Source: Toxotes chatareus
Taxonomy: Eukaryota; Chordata; Actinopteri; Toxotidae
Direction: 5' to 3'
Assembly (NCBI GenBank): GCA_016801885.1
Contig: JAFBJY010000440.1
Location: 1-64,000 of the forward strand
Length of the DNA: 64,000 nt
Below are positions 23,939 through 34,864 of this stretch, one piece after another. Within the stretch, counting starts at the first letter, position 1; every line of letters starts with the position of its first letter. The translations under genes were made by a program, and so were the position numbers. Below the pieces are notes generated by a model that searched no databases, was not told the origin of the DNA, and saw nothing but the letters and a program-made list of their open reading frames with translations.

Positions 23939-24111
23939 CTCAGAGTCTCCAGTCCACAGTCTGGACTCTGCAGAAAACCACACAGATGCTTCAGTCCTGA
24001 ATCCTGCAGGTTGTTTCCACTCAAGTCCAGGTGTCTCAGATGGGAGGGGTTGGACTTCAGAGCTGAGGCCAGAGAAGCACAGCTGATCTCTGACAACCTG
24101 CAGCCCTCAAC
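23939..24111 (-). pseudogene. LRR exon of the array with 1-base loss
   Basis: The exon is 173 bases instead of 174. The start reads GTTGAGGGCTGCAGG where sister exons have one more G, so the frame shifts after two codons. Beyond that, the homologous frame is otherwise intact: SEISCASLASALKSNPSHL, HLDLSGNNLQDSGLKHLCGF and PDCGLETLR. The loss is in a run of four identical bases, so a sequencing error is possible. If real, inclusion of this exon would truncate the protein. Confidence 0.75.
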
Positions 24112-25896
24112 CTGAATAAAGAATAACAGATGAAGATGAAAATCATTGATAATCCAATCAGATATGTCCTAATCAATGAGCTGCTCTCATGAGCAGAGTG
24201 ACTGTGTCCTTCTGTTGCTGTGGATTATCATCATGTCAGCCTTCTACACACATCATCCACATGTCACCACAACATTCACACACCTGTTCATGTCAACACA
24301 TTCATATCAGTCAGGTCTGTCATTAGAGGATCAATATATTTAGTAGCTCAGTAGGTTTGTGCAGTTAAAATGAGAAGTCCACATGTTCACAGCTGGATCT
24401 GAAAACAACAGTCAGATATCAGATGCAGATTAAAGGAGTTGTTGGTGTCGTCCTTCAACTCTAAGCTTCACAGCTCTGTTTGGAAACAGCTTCCAGCCTT
24501 TTTCCAAACATCAGATTTGATGGTGTCGTTCATCACCATCACCTCTATGACTTTAACCAGGTGTAAAACCTGTTTGTTGAAGAGCTCTGCACCTGTTGAC
24601 AGGTAGAAATGAGCAGTTGTAGCAGAAGATCTGAGCTTTTGCTGCAGTTTGATCTTCATGGAGTGTGGTAAACATTTACTGACATGTATCTGTACACTGA
24701 TGAATCACTGTTGCACTGTCTTCTGTAATAAGTCCTGAGGGTGGTTCTGACCTTTGACCCCAGACGCTCCAGTCATGGAGACTGTAGTTTGTCAGTGTGT
24801 GAGATCTTCTCATTGGAAACTGCTCTTACTGGAATTAGTTGCTCAGAGAACAGACTCCCGCTGAGCTTGTCCTCACTGCAGTTTGGTATCATAGGCTGGT
24901 GGAGGAAGGAGCAGTTCAACACATTCTATCATGTCTCTCATGTGTAGTCTATTTCCTGGATCCACAATGAAAACATTCATTCAGCTCAACAGAGACTGAA
25001 CACAAAGTGGTTTTCATTCATAACAGAGCTATGAAAACTTTCCTAAACTCTGTCATCCAAAGATCTCTTCATTCACTCCATGTTTGATTTCTCAGAGATT
25101 CAACAGTCAGATGATTGTTAAATAAAGTGGGATTTGTTAGGAAACAGCAACTTTTTCACATCTATATCCAGTGTGTACCTGCTCTAAATCCCAAACACTG
25201 TGACTGGTCTCAGCTGCCTTCTTTTTGTAGTCATGACAACAGAGAGTCCTTTCTCCTCTCCAGAAGCTCCAGAAGAATTCATGTCCCTCACACACTCTAC
25301 AGCCTCACCTTCACTGACTGATGGACCACAACATCAACCTCTGGAAGCTGAAAAACTGTCCTGTCCAACATGTCCCCATCATGACTCTGCTCCTGTCGCC
25401 CTTTAAATAAACCCTGCTCAAGTCTTTGACTTTTATTTGAAGCCATAAGGAAAACCATTTGGAATAACTGAGAACTCTGATCTGACTCCACTAAGTTATC
25501 AGAGGTCGTCTCCATTAGAAAAACATTTTTACTGTCCAGGATTTTCTCTGACTCCAGGATATTTTTCTCCAGTTGAGCTCAGTGAACAGTGACAGCTGCT
25601 AAAGATGATCTCTGTCTGTGAGCTACCTGCTGCTGTTAGCTTCACGTCCATTAGCTGCAACATGGGCTGACTTTTACCAAAAGGTACAAATGAAACTAAT
25701 GGACTGACAATATCATCAGAGCTGCACATATTTAAATATGAAAGGATGAAATATTTAGACGAAGTGGCAGCGACTGAATGATGATTTGTCGTCAACACAA
25801 AACTGATGGAGCACAAACACAATTAACAAACCAATAAGGTTGAATTCTTTTCAACATGATGTGATCAGAGAGATGTGATCTGTCTTTAGGAGAAAT
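24112..25896. other. Long intron, no feature recognised
   Basis: This lies between the 27.4-kb LRR exon and the array. There are open frames of about 65-95 codons on both strands (for example 24468-24659 on minus), but none has supported splice sites or a recognisable product. Confidence 0.45.
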
Positions 25897-26468
25897 TAGG
25901 GGTGGGTGATATGGCAAAAATATCACATCACGGTTTTTAATGGTAAAATCACGATCACGATTTTATCAGTTCATTTTACAGTGAAGTTAATTTAGAACCA
26001 AACTATTCTCTATGTAAAAACTTAGCCCTAAAGATAAAAGAGTCACCTCTTTCCACCGTTTGCTACTTCTCTCACACAGCGTGCTTTTATCAAAGGCTTG
26101 TGTTATAGTTGGTTGTTTCTGTGTAATGTCTTTAGCCGTTACCACTGGCTGATGTGTGGTTGGCCTCGCTGCTTGGCTCTCAGCTAATTGTTTTGGGGAC
26201 CATGCTGCCTCTTCAGGTGGTTAAACAGCACTGCTCGTGTTAAAAAAAATCAGCACTGCCATGATTGGATTGGTTGGTCATGTTCACGTGAAGCGGGCTG
26301 TTAGTTGCCCAAGGAAAAAAAAAACTTCTCTTGTGCGTCTGTGCGCAAGCTTATAGCTGCAATTAATAGAATGTGCCCTATAGACGATAATACGATCTCT
26401 CTCCTCTGGCAGATCGTCAACACTTTCTAATCCTTCACGATCTAATATCGTCATATCGCACACCCCTA
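25897..26468 (-). mobile_element. hAT-like non-autonomous element with a BED zinc-finger remnant
   Basis: The ends are imperfect inverted repeats: TAGGGGTGGGTGATATGGCA on the left, and the complement of TATCGTCATATCGCACACCC plus CTA on the right. The ends are followed by the CACGG/CACGAT motifs common in fish hAT elements. On minus near 26195-26241 a short reading TRAVLFNHLKRQHGP resembles the HLK-H half of a BED zinc finger from a hAT transposase. The rest of the transposase is missing. An 8-base target duplication is not evident. Confidence 0.6.
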
Positions 26469-26479
26469 GTATATGTATA

Positions 26480-26878
26480 TTATGTGTACATAAGTATACA
26501 CTGCTGCACAACTGTACATACCACCATTAGAGAACCATGGCTCTAACTATTTTTTAATTATAAATGTACACACTGCACACCTGACAGGTTATATTTTTAC
26601 ATTGTATATATTATTGTACATATTATTCTCCTCCCTGTTTTTATTTATTTTTTTATCTTATTATTAATTTTATTATTTTTCTTGTCATATATATATATAC
26701 ATTCACTCTTTATGTCTTTATATATTTGTTACACTGTATTTTGTAGAGTTGCTAAGTGCTGCCAGTTAGCTGTCAACTTGTCCTTTCCTTTCTTTTTTGT
26801 GACTGTTTTACTTGCTGCTGTAGCATAATTTCCCCCTGAGGGATGAATAAAGTCTATCTATCTATCTATCTATCTATA
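26480..26878 (+). mobile_element. LINE 3' UTR/tail fragment ending in (ATCT)n
   Basis: An AT-rich 3' UTR ends with ATTTCCCCCTGAGGGATGAA, then TAAAGT, then (CTAT)n at about 26855-26878. This is the standard 3' end of a fish LINE family, 5'-truncated and without coding sequence. Confidence 0.7.
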
Positions 26879-27426
26879 AACCAACAGTGTGGTCCTTTAA
26901 GTCTTTGCTCCTTAACACATTTAACAAGTCAATTCAACTCAATGAGAAAAGACCACAATTTACCACACTTGTGTTAAATATCAAAACACACACACACACA
27001 GACAATAGTCCTGACACTTCATTGAAATGAACTTCAAGTGCTTTTCAATTGATTGCTACAAATATTAGTTCTGAGGATCTTCTGTATATTGTTGTGATAA
27101 AAATGGACTTTGAACAACTCACACTGGACATTTTCTACACTTCATTTAGAAAACATTAGTCTGCTGACTGTGACAAATACGAGTGTGTGAGTTCTGAAGG
27201 TTTCATTGAAGTCAACAGACATTATTCATGACAACTGACTGAAATGAAGTGAAACTGAAGGAATAATTCTTAGTCTGAGAGAAGAAAAAGTCACAATATG
27301 GAACAACAACTATTTCAAATCTCATTCATTCAAGATGAATGGATTCAAGTTCTGGATGAAGATAAACCAGGTTCAGTTGTGGATTAAAGATATAAGATCT
27401 ACAACAGTAACAGACAGTGAACTGAC

Positions 27427-27600
27427 CTCAGAGTCTCCAGTCTACAGTGTGGACTCTTCAATCCAGCAGACAGAAGCTTCACCCCTGAATCCTGCAGCTT
27501 GTTGTTACTCAGGTCCAGGTGTCTCAGACTAGAGGACTGGGAGCTGAGAACTGAGGACAGAGCTTTACAACTTCTCTCTGAGAGGTTACAGCTGCTCAGT
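27427..27600 (-). CDS. First LRR exon after NACHT, NLR-C gene 1
   Basis: A 174-base symmetric exon with acceptor TTTCCTCTTCAG and donor AG-GTCAGTT. It reads SSCNLSERSCKALSSVLSSQ, HLDLSNNKLQDSGVKLLSAG and ends PHCRLETLR. This is the SSCNLSERSC class of fish NLR-C repeats. The same class sits directly after the NACHT exon in gene 2 (61941 and 60679), while the 14-24 kb array is of the ISCASLASALKS class. It is open and in phase with the NACHT exon. Confidence 0.85.
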
Positions 27601-27915
27601 CTGAAGAGGAAACAATGAAGAAAAAGTCAAATAACATTTGTGTTGAAAGGACAATCAAAGGAACAAAACTGTCAGTTTGCTCTGCAGCTCACAGCAAACT
27701 AACAGACCTGCATTTGAAAACTGGGCCAAACATCAAACACAGATTTGTTGAGTGAAGCAGAAATATCAGCTCTTTATCCACCTGCTAACCAATGAGGAGT
27801 TTCTACATTGATGATCATCTTTCATGGCTCTGATTCAAATCCTTTCTGTTTTATTTTCAACAAGTTGGAGACATGACAGTTAAATATGACACAATCAGTA
27901 ATAAACAGACATGTA

Positions 27916-28060
27916 CAGTCAATGCCGTAAGTATTTGGACAATAAGACATGATATGTTATTTGGGATCTCAGCACATTCACTTTAAAATATAATAATGGA
28001 TACTACAGTCAATGACTGCAAAGGATTTTAATTGAAGCTCAGAGCTCAGAGATGATGATA
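27916..28060. mobile_element. Remnant of Tc1/mariner-type MITE
   Basis: It begins TA-CAGTCAATGCCGTAAGTATT, the same terminus as the complete copy at 61107-61457, but the interior and right end are deleted. It lies in the equivalent intron of gene 1. Confidence 0.55.
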
Positions 28061-28156
28061 AGAAATTAAAGAAGAGAGAATTTATTTTCCTCCTGCTGAA
28101 TAAAATAGCAGAGTCTTTATATAATGATGAATAAATCCAACTATCTATACACTTAC

Positions 28157-29957
28157 AGAGCTTTGTTAGAGGCTTTGACAACTGGCAGCAGCTTCAGAAG
28201 AGCCTCCTCTGAAGCAGAGTATTTCTTCAGGTCAAACACGTCCAGATCTTTTTCTGATGACAGTAAGATGAAGACCAGAGCTGACCATTGAGCAGGAGAC
28301 AGTTCATCTGTGGAGAGACATCCTGAACTCAGGGACTGTTGGATCTGCTCCACTAGAGAACGATCATTCAGTTCATTCAGACAGTGGAACAGGTTGATGC
28401 TTTGCTCTGCAGAGGGAGTCTCTTCAATCTTCTTCTTGATGTACTGGACTGTTTGCTGATTGGTCTGTGAGCCACTTTCTGTCTGTGTCAGCAGACCTCG
28501 TAGGAGAGTCTGATTGGTCTGCAGTGAAAGACCCAGGAGGAAGCGGAGGAACAAGTCCAGGTGTCCATTTGGACTCTGTAAGGCCTTGTCCAAAGCCCTC
28601 TGGTAGAGCCGTGTTGGATCAGGTTTGTATCTGAACAGTTTAGACCTGTTGGAGGTTGATTGTTCTTCTGACAGCAGATTGACTCCAGACTTGATGAAGG
28701 TCAGATGGACATGAAGAGCAGCCAGAAAATCCTGAAGACTCAGATGGACGAAGCAGAACACCTTGTCCTGGTACAGTCCTCTCTCTCTTTAAAGACCTGT
28801 GTGAACACTCCTGAGTACACTGAGGCTGCTCTGATATCGATGCCACACTCTGTCAGGTCTGATTCATAGAAGATCAGGTTTCCTTTCCGCAACTGCTCAA
28901 AAGCCAGTTTTCCCAGAGACTCAATCATCTTCCTGGTCTCTGGACTCCAGTGTGGATCTGTCTCAGCTCCTCCATCATACTTAACATTCTTCAGTTTGGA
29001 CTGAACCACCAGGAAGTGGATGTACATCTCAGTCAGGGTCTTGGGCAGCCCTCCTCCCTCTCTGGTTTCCAACACATCCTCCAGAACTGTAGCAGTGATC
29101 CAGCAGAAGACCGGGATGTGGCACATGATGTGGAGGCTTCGTGAAGTCTTGATGTGGGAGATGATCCTTCTGACCTGCTCCTCCTCTCTGAACCTCTTCC
29201 TGAAGTACTCCTCCTTCTGTGGGTCAGTGAACCCTCTGACCTCTGTCACCATGTCAACACACTCAGGAGGGATCTGATTGGCTGCTGCAGGTCATGTGGT
29301 TATCCAGAGGCGAGCAGAGGGAAGCAGTTTCCCCTGATGAGGTTTGTCAGCAGCACATCCACTGAGGTGGACTCTGTAACATCAGTCAGGATCTCAGTGT
29401 TGTGGAAGTCCAGAGGAAGTCGACACTCATCCAGACCGTCAAAGATGAACAGAACCTGGACCTCTTCAAACCTGCAGAGTCCTGCTTCTTTGGTTTCAGT
29501 AAAGAAGTGATGAACAAGTTCCACCAAGCTGAACTTTTTCTCTTTCAGCACATTCAGCTCTCTGAACGTGAATGGAAATGTGAAGTGTATGTCCTGGTTG
29601 GCTTTGTCTTCAGCCCAGTCCAGAGTCAACTTCTGTGTTAAGACTGTTTTCCCAATGCCAGCCACTCCCTTTGTCATCACTGTTCTGATTGGTCCGTCTC
29701 TTCCAGGTGAGGCTTTAAAGATGTCTTCTTGTCTGATGCTTGTTTCTGGTCTGGCTGGTTTCCTGGATGCTGTTTCAATCTGTCTGACCTCATGTTCATC
29801 ATTGACCTCTCAGTCCCTCCCTCTGTGATGTAGAGCTCTGTGTAGATCTGATTCAGAAGGGTTGGGTTTCCTGCTTTAGAGATCCCCTCAAACACACACT
29901 GGAACTTCTTCTTCAGAGCAGATTTAAGTTTACGTTGACAAACTGGAACAACATGTC
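28157..29957 (-). pseudogene. FISNA-NACHT-helical exon of NLR-C gene 1, multiply disabled
   Basis: The normal product is the ATP-driven oligomerisation core of a cytosolic fish NLR. The exon is 1801 bases, from acceptor CATTCAG to donor GTAAGTG. In order it shows FISNA (PVCQRKLKSALKKKFQCVF, NPTLLNQIYTELYITEGG), Walker A GVAGIGKT, Walker B LFIFDGLDECR, the winged-helix segment (YFRKRFREEEQVRRIISHI, HIMCHIPVFCWITATVLED) and the helical region (FCFVHLSLQDFLAALHVHL to VVKASNKAL). Breaks are a one-base loss near 29810, a one-base loss near 29328, an in-frame TGA at 29292-29294 where CGA (Arg) is expected, and a one-base loss near 28786 relative to gene 2. Two losses are in homopolymers or short repeats. 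The gene is likely a pseudogene, subject to read-level checking. Confidence 0.85.
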
Positions 29958-30120
29958 CTGAATGAACAAACAAGAAACAACATCAATGACTGATTCATAA
30001 AGAAAACATGACATGTTCATCCCACATGAACACACATGAACATATTTCCCTCCATGTCGTGAGACATTAGTAAATGTCCCATTTGTCCATCATGTTGAAT
30101 CTTTAGAGAAATCCTCTTAC

Positions 30121-30349
30121 TGCTGTGCAGACAGTCAGCCAGCTCCTCCTGCTTCATTCTCCTCAGGAAGTTGACTGTGATCTTCACAAAAGCCTCTCTG
30201 CTGCTCCTCCTCTGCTCTTCATCCTCACCATCCAACACCTCCTCATCCTCCCTCTGACTCTCTGAGCATTCTGGGTAATCTGGACTCACAACCTTCTGGA
30301 TCTTCTTCAGCTCCTTCTTCACAAAAGTGACAATGTTCTCCTCCAGCAG
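30121..30349 (-). CDS. N-terminal exon of NLR-C gene 1 (pre-FISNA helical segment)
   Basis: A 229-base exon with acceptor CTGTTCCAG and donor GTAAGAG. It reads LLEENIVTFVKKELKKIQKV, an acidic stretch (EDEEVLDGEDEEQ), and FVKITVNFLRRMKQEELADC. This exon precedes FISNA in fish NLR-C proteins and is rich in predicted helix. It is fully open. Its last base joins the NACHT exon in phase (AGC A/GA CAT). Confidence 0.85.
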
Positions 30350-30511
30350 CTGGAACAGAAAACTATATGAATGACACAATCAAAGTAAAACCATGGAGCC
30401 AAACATCAGATCCATGTTGGACACACTGACAATCCACTGCTCTAAAAAGTGCAGCATGGAGATTATTGTCAACACAACAGATGTCAAAGTAGTTGTTGTC
30501 CATGTACAGAC

Positions 30512-30590
30512 CATAAATATGGAGTCCAGGTGTGTTTGATGCTGCTGGGCAGACTGAGCACTGGGAACCTCTGAGCTCTCCTGGTCCACT
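30512..30590 (-). CDS. Short N-terminal exon of NLR-C gene 1
   Basis: A 79-base exon after acceptor CCTCCACAG. It reads VDQESSEVPSAQSAQQHQTH and LDSIFM, and joins directly to LLEENIV of the next exon. The donor is GTCTGT, a weaker GT site. This exon is a standard component of fish NLRC3-like/NLRP12-like genes. Confidence 0.75.
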
Positions 30591-31128
30591 CTGTGGAGGA
30601 ATCATGAAGAATTAGCTCACATTATGTTTGCAGCATCTGTGAGCGTTTTATGCTTTGTACACAAACAACAGCTGCTTTTATGTTCTGTGGTGACTGTCCT
30701 GATTAAAGCAAACACTACTGTGCTGTGACATTCTCAATGAGAGGAAACAAGCAATCAGTTCTGTACCTCATGACCTAGAGTCATCACAAGTCCACCTTTT
30801 AAATGATGAGTTTTAAGGACTCACACTGGGTTTGACAGAAGTCTCACCTCTGCTACAGGACACTAACACAAACACTGGAACTGGATAGGTGCTGAGTTAC
30901 AGGGAGTTTTAGTTCTGATCTGAATGACACATATAAGAACATAAGAAGTGCTTTTCTTGAAAAGAGAAACATCAACTTTGCCACTAAAGCCTGTGTTTCA
31001 GCCTGATCATGTTCATATACTGTGTCATTCATGAAGCCTGGAGACAAAACACAATCACTTCATCTTTCATAGAAGACCAGTTATACAGGACAGCTGTCTG
31101 ATACATTTTAAACTCAGCTGCAGCTCAC

Positions 31129-31243
31129 TTCTTTGCAGCAGAGGAGGCTGTCTTTGAAAACTAATGAGGCCACGCATTGACTTGTCACTCTTCATGGACA
31201 CACAGCTGGGCTCAGGTCCAGGAAGTCTGGTTTCTGATGGATC
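31129..31243 (-). pseudogene. N-terminal repeat exon (MKSDKSMRGL type), out of phase
   Basis: The exon encodes one copy of a short peptide repeat found before FISNA in fish NLR-C proteins (PSETRLPGPEPSCVSMKSDK, SMRGLISF). It is 115 bases, not a multiple of three, whereas its duplicate at 31359 is 141. In the phase set by the upstream exon it meets a TGA after about 16 codons. Skipping it leaves the upstream and downstream exons in frame. Confidence 0.6.
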
Positions 31244-31358
31244 CTAGTGAACACAGAGATTAAGACCATCAGGGACATGGGGACAGGGACAACATACCTA
31301 TTATTCATACAATGTTCTCATAGTAAAGAAAAAAAACATGTAGTCAGTTGCAGCTCAC

Positions 31359-31499
31359 TTCTTTGTAGCAGAGGGAGGCTGTCCTTTAAAACTAATGAGG
31401 CCACGCATTGACTTGTCACTCTTCATGGACACACAGCTGGGCTCAGGTCCATGTTCAGGTCCAGGTCCAGCAGAGTCTGGTGTGTGCTGCTGCTCTGGC
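31359..31499 (-). CDS. N-terminal repeat exon (MKSDKSMRGL type), NLR-C gene 1
   Basis: A 141-base exon with donor GTGAGC. It reads PEQQHTPDSAGPGPEHGPEP, SCVSMKSDKSMRGLISFKGQ and PPSATKK. It is open and symmetric (phase 2 in and out). It is a tandem duplicate of the exon at 31129. The GPEPSCVSMKSD motif marks these as the repeat exons of fish NLRP12-like genes. Confidence 0.75.
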
Positions 31500-31611
31500 C
31501 TTCAACACAACACACACAGAGCTTTGAGTGTGAATAATGATGGTGCAGTGATGTGAGTGCTGAGCTCTGACATGGAGAAGAGTCATGGACAGTTAGAGAT
31601 CCTCATCTCAC

Positions 31612-31700
31612 CTCTGAGCTTTGGTCCGGATCTCATGGTCCCCATACAGACTGCTTTTAGGGGGAGGGGCTCCCTCCTCTCTGTCCTCACACTGATTCAT
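31612..31700 (-). CDS. Start exon of NLR-C gene 1
   Basis: The ATG at 31700-31698 begins MNQCEDREEGAPPPKSSLYG, then DHEIRTKAQR to donor GTGAGAT. This is the characteristic first coding exon of fish NLRP12-like genes and fits the phase of the 31359 exon. The sequence upstream of the ATG (31701-31760) would be 5' UTR. I could not define a promoter there. Confidence 0.75.
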
Positions 31701-31759
31701 GATGCTGAATTCACATCCACATCAGCTCACACACACTTTCTACCTTCATCTGGAGAGAA

Positions 31760-33006
31760 AACACAAATCATTCATCTGCACCTGAAATCATCCTCTCCAT
31801 CATTTGTCCTGTAGAAATATCAGATGCTCCTCCACTGATTGGCTCTTCTTTCCTCTTTCATATCAGTGTCAGTTGAATGCAGTCAGACAGCAGTGTGAGG
31901 CAGAGGAAGCTGCCATCAGCTGCTGTACTTCCACTGTCAGTCCACTAGATGGGGTCATGAAGCTGCAGTGAAGTGCAGAGCAGCACACACAGGATCCAGG
32001 GACGAGCATTTCCATTCACTGACACACAGACAGACTGAGATACACTGGTTTTATCTGACACAATCTAAAAATCCTGCTTTCTAATTTCACTTGAGTAAAA
32101 GTACACGAGTGTAATCAGTAAAATATACTTCAACTGTCAAAAGTCAAAGTGCTGATCATGCAGAACAGACTCATTTGGTTTTTATTTCAAATCTTAATCT
32201 GAAAAGTAACTGTAGCTGTGAAATAAATGTAGGAAAACAGTGAAATATTTCCCTCTGAAAAGTTGTGAAGTAAAAGTATAAAGAAGCAGAAAATGGAAAC
32301 ACTGGAGTTTCAGTGCAGCACTGCAATAAAAGTACTGAGTTACTTTTCACTACAAAAGTATTAGATTCCATACAACTTGTACATGCTTTTCAAAATAAAA
32401 GACTGGCAATTTCAATAAAGCCTTTACAATAATATTAAAACTTTTTTTATGTGTGTGTGTATGTGTGCCTGTACTACAAGGATTTGGGTTTGGCACGGTA
32501 ACGTCAGGTTTAACAACAACTCCAAGACAACCCCACAAAAACACGAACGTCAGAGAACTGATAAAAATGTTTTTATCTGCTTGGATCAAAAAGTGTAACA
32601 AAGCTTTTATTCAGTGAACATTCTGTATCTCCAACAGACTAAAACCTTTGGTCGTTTTTCATTCCATTTTGTTGCCTCTAGCAACTGGACTGAGTTACAA
32701 AAAACACAAAAAGCTCTGTACCTTCCCTTTATCTACCTTCAATAACTTATTACAATCTATAATTTCCAATCAGTGCACCTGCTTCTAATTTGCTCGTGGG
32801 ATCTCCTTGTTGTATGTTGTATACATTTGTGAACATGAACTTCATGTTTTGAATTGTTTATGTGAGTGTTCTTTATCGCAATTATTGTTTATTGTTTATC
32901 ATATTTGCTGAATTATTGTATAACATGCCTCATGCTTCTGCCTCTTGGTCAGGTCGTCGTTGGAAATGAGAACTTGTTCTCAACTGACTTACCTGGTTAA
33001 ATGAAG

Positions 33007-33038
<32 letters not shown>

Positions 33039-33593
33039 TGAATGTCATGAATGTCCTCTTAAGTTTCAAAGTTGATATTTCAGTTTGAGATGACGATTGT
33101 TTCAAACCTCCTCCTGATTTAAACAAACTCCATCCAACTGTAAAACACTGGTAATAAACCAGTTTCTCCAGCTAAAATAACCAGAAGAACTAGAGATGTC
33201 ACTGTCAACATTTTCCACAAACTAGAGAAAACCATGTCCCTTTAATGAAGATACATCAAACTAATCAAGAGCTCCACTTACTCAATTTTTTCCCATGAAT
33301 TTTCCCTCTGCAGCTCCCTGTGTCACTGTAGGAAAGGCTCTTAGTTCTTCAGTTCAAGCTTTTTTTTCCTCTGGTTCTTGTGGGGGTGAACTGTAACTGA
33401 CACCCCAAAAAACCTGAAAAAAACAAACAAAACACCATAAATCAATGGTCAGTAACCCCAGGTAACAACAGGGAGAGTTGTTGAGAGATAAGTAAAACAT
33501 TAAAACTGCTGACATTTACCTTCAGATGGAGAAAATCATCTGCACCACAAAGTTTGATCAAAATGAAAGTAAACTCCAAGGCTTTGCCCAGAG

Positions 33594-33638
<45 letters not shown>

Positions 33639-34690
33639 TGTGCCGTCTCTTCATTATCCAAATATGCAGTGTGACTGGTTGGACTGAGTCTCAGTCAGAC
33701 TGAAGTTCACATGCTGAAGTGTTATTAAGACATGAAACCTCCTCATGACTCCCAGCGTGAACACACACACACACTCTGCTGCTGTTTGATGTTTTCATTA
33801 TTATTGATTATTGATCAGTTGAATCAGCTGAGCTCCAATGGAACTAAATTCTCCATCTCAACAGTGATGTCTTCAACACAAACATTCAGGTTTCACATTA
33901 ATGTGGATAAATATCAGTTTCCGCCAGTTTCATATTTGTATCTTGAATGAAGGCAGATGTGTGTGCAGATAGACCATAATGGTCTAACCCCTGTCATTGT
34001 GACTTCAGACGAGCTTCACAATGTAGAATAAGTATAAAACATCACAATTCATGTTGCCAGTAAAACAGGAACAGGAACTAAGTAGAAGCATGAGGAAACT
34101 CAGAGGAATGAAGGAAACACAGACTTAAATACACAAAGGAACTGTGTAACAACTGAAACACATCAGGGCGGGACAGACAATCACAGAAGAAGTAAAAAGA
34201 CATAAGGGCAGAACAAAGAATCAAAACAAAGAGCCACTCACGGGGAATGCAGTGAGACTGGTTATTATGGTCTGCATTCCTCCTCTGCCCTTTGTTTTTC
34301 TGCAGAGTAGAACTGATCAGTTCTTCACCGAACCCTCAACAAACCACAGTGAAAACCCAAAGTCAAGGGCTGCATTAAACAGCTGATTTCACCTGAGGGT
34401 CACCTGATCACACAGCCTGATCACACAGCCTAAAACAAACACACACACCCCATACACACACACATCTGAAAGTCAACATCTGTCTTTGGCTTTGATGAAT
34501 AATTTTATTACAATCATTATTTCAATCACATCCAATCATAGTTTTCATCACTTCTCTCATCTGTGATACTGGTCAGTGTTTATAGACCAACAGCTGTGGT
34601 CAGCTTGACTTGACATCAGAGGTTTGTTTGCCAACATGACTCTGTGGCATAAACTGTCAGCACAGAGATGAGAAAGCCGATGTTTGTGAT
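31760..34690. other. Intergenic, with a few simple repeats and one retroelement tail
   Basis: It contains TG runs (about 32450-32468 and 33597-33640) and a repeat ending GGTTAAATGAAGGTTAAATA plus (AAAT)n at about 32930-33038, which is a common fish SINE/LINE tail. No gene is recognised. Confidence 0.5.
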
Positions 34691-34699
34691 TCCTTTCAG

Positions 34700-34864
34700 A
34701 CCTTCTGTGGCTTTCCAAAGAGAATCATCCTCCTGGATCACATCAAGGACATCATGGATGACGAGAACCTTCAGGACCATCTGGAGATCCACATCCAGAA
34801 GCCTGGTTACTGTGGAGGTGAGATAGAGAGCATCAAGTACATCTCTTGGGGAATGGCTCTGTAG
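34700..34864 (+). pseudogene. Fragment resembling an NMI/IFI35-family (NID domain) exon
   Basis: The NMI/IFI35 family comprises interferon-induced cytosolic proteins with tandem NID domains. After a pyrimidine-rich CCTTTCAG acceptor, one frame stays open for about 54 codons to a TAG at 34862-34864. It reads GFPKRIILLDHIKDIMDDEN, LQDHLEIHIQKPGYCGGEIE and SIKYISWGMAL. The pattern LQDxLEIHxQKP-GGE is typical of the NID domain. No neighbouring exons are seen, so this is an isolated fragment. The assignment is by pattern memory only. A GTGAG within the reading could also be a donor. Confidence 0.45.

Noticed and set aside
29020..29828. Plus-strand frames of 79-118 codons over the NACHT exon
   Set aside because: Antisense shadows of a strongly coding minus-strand exon.
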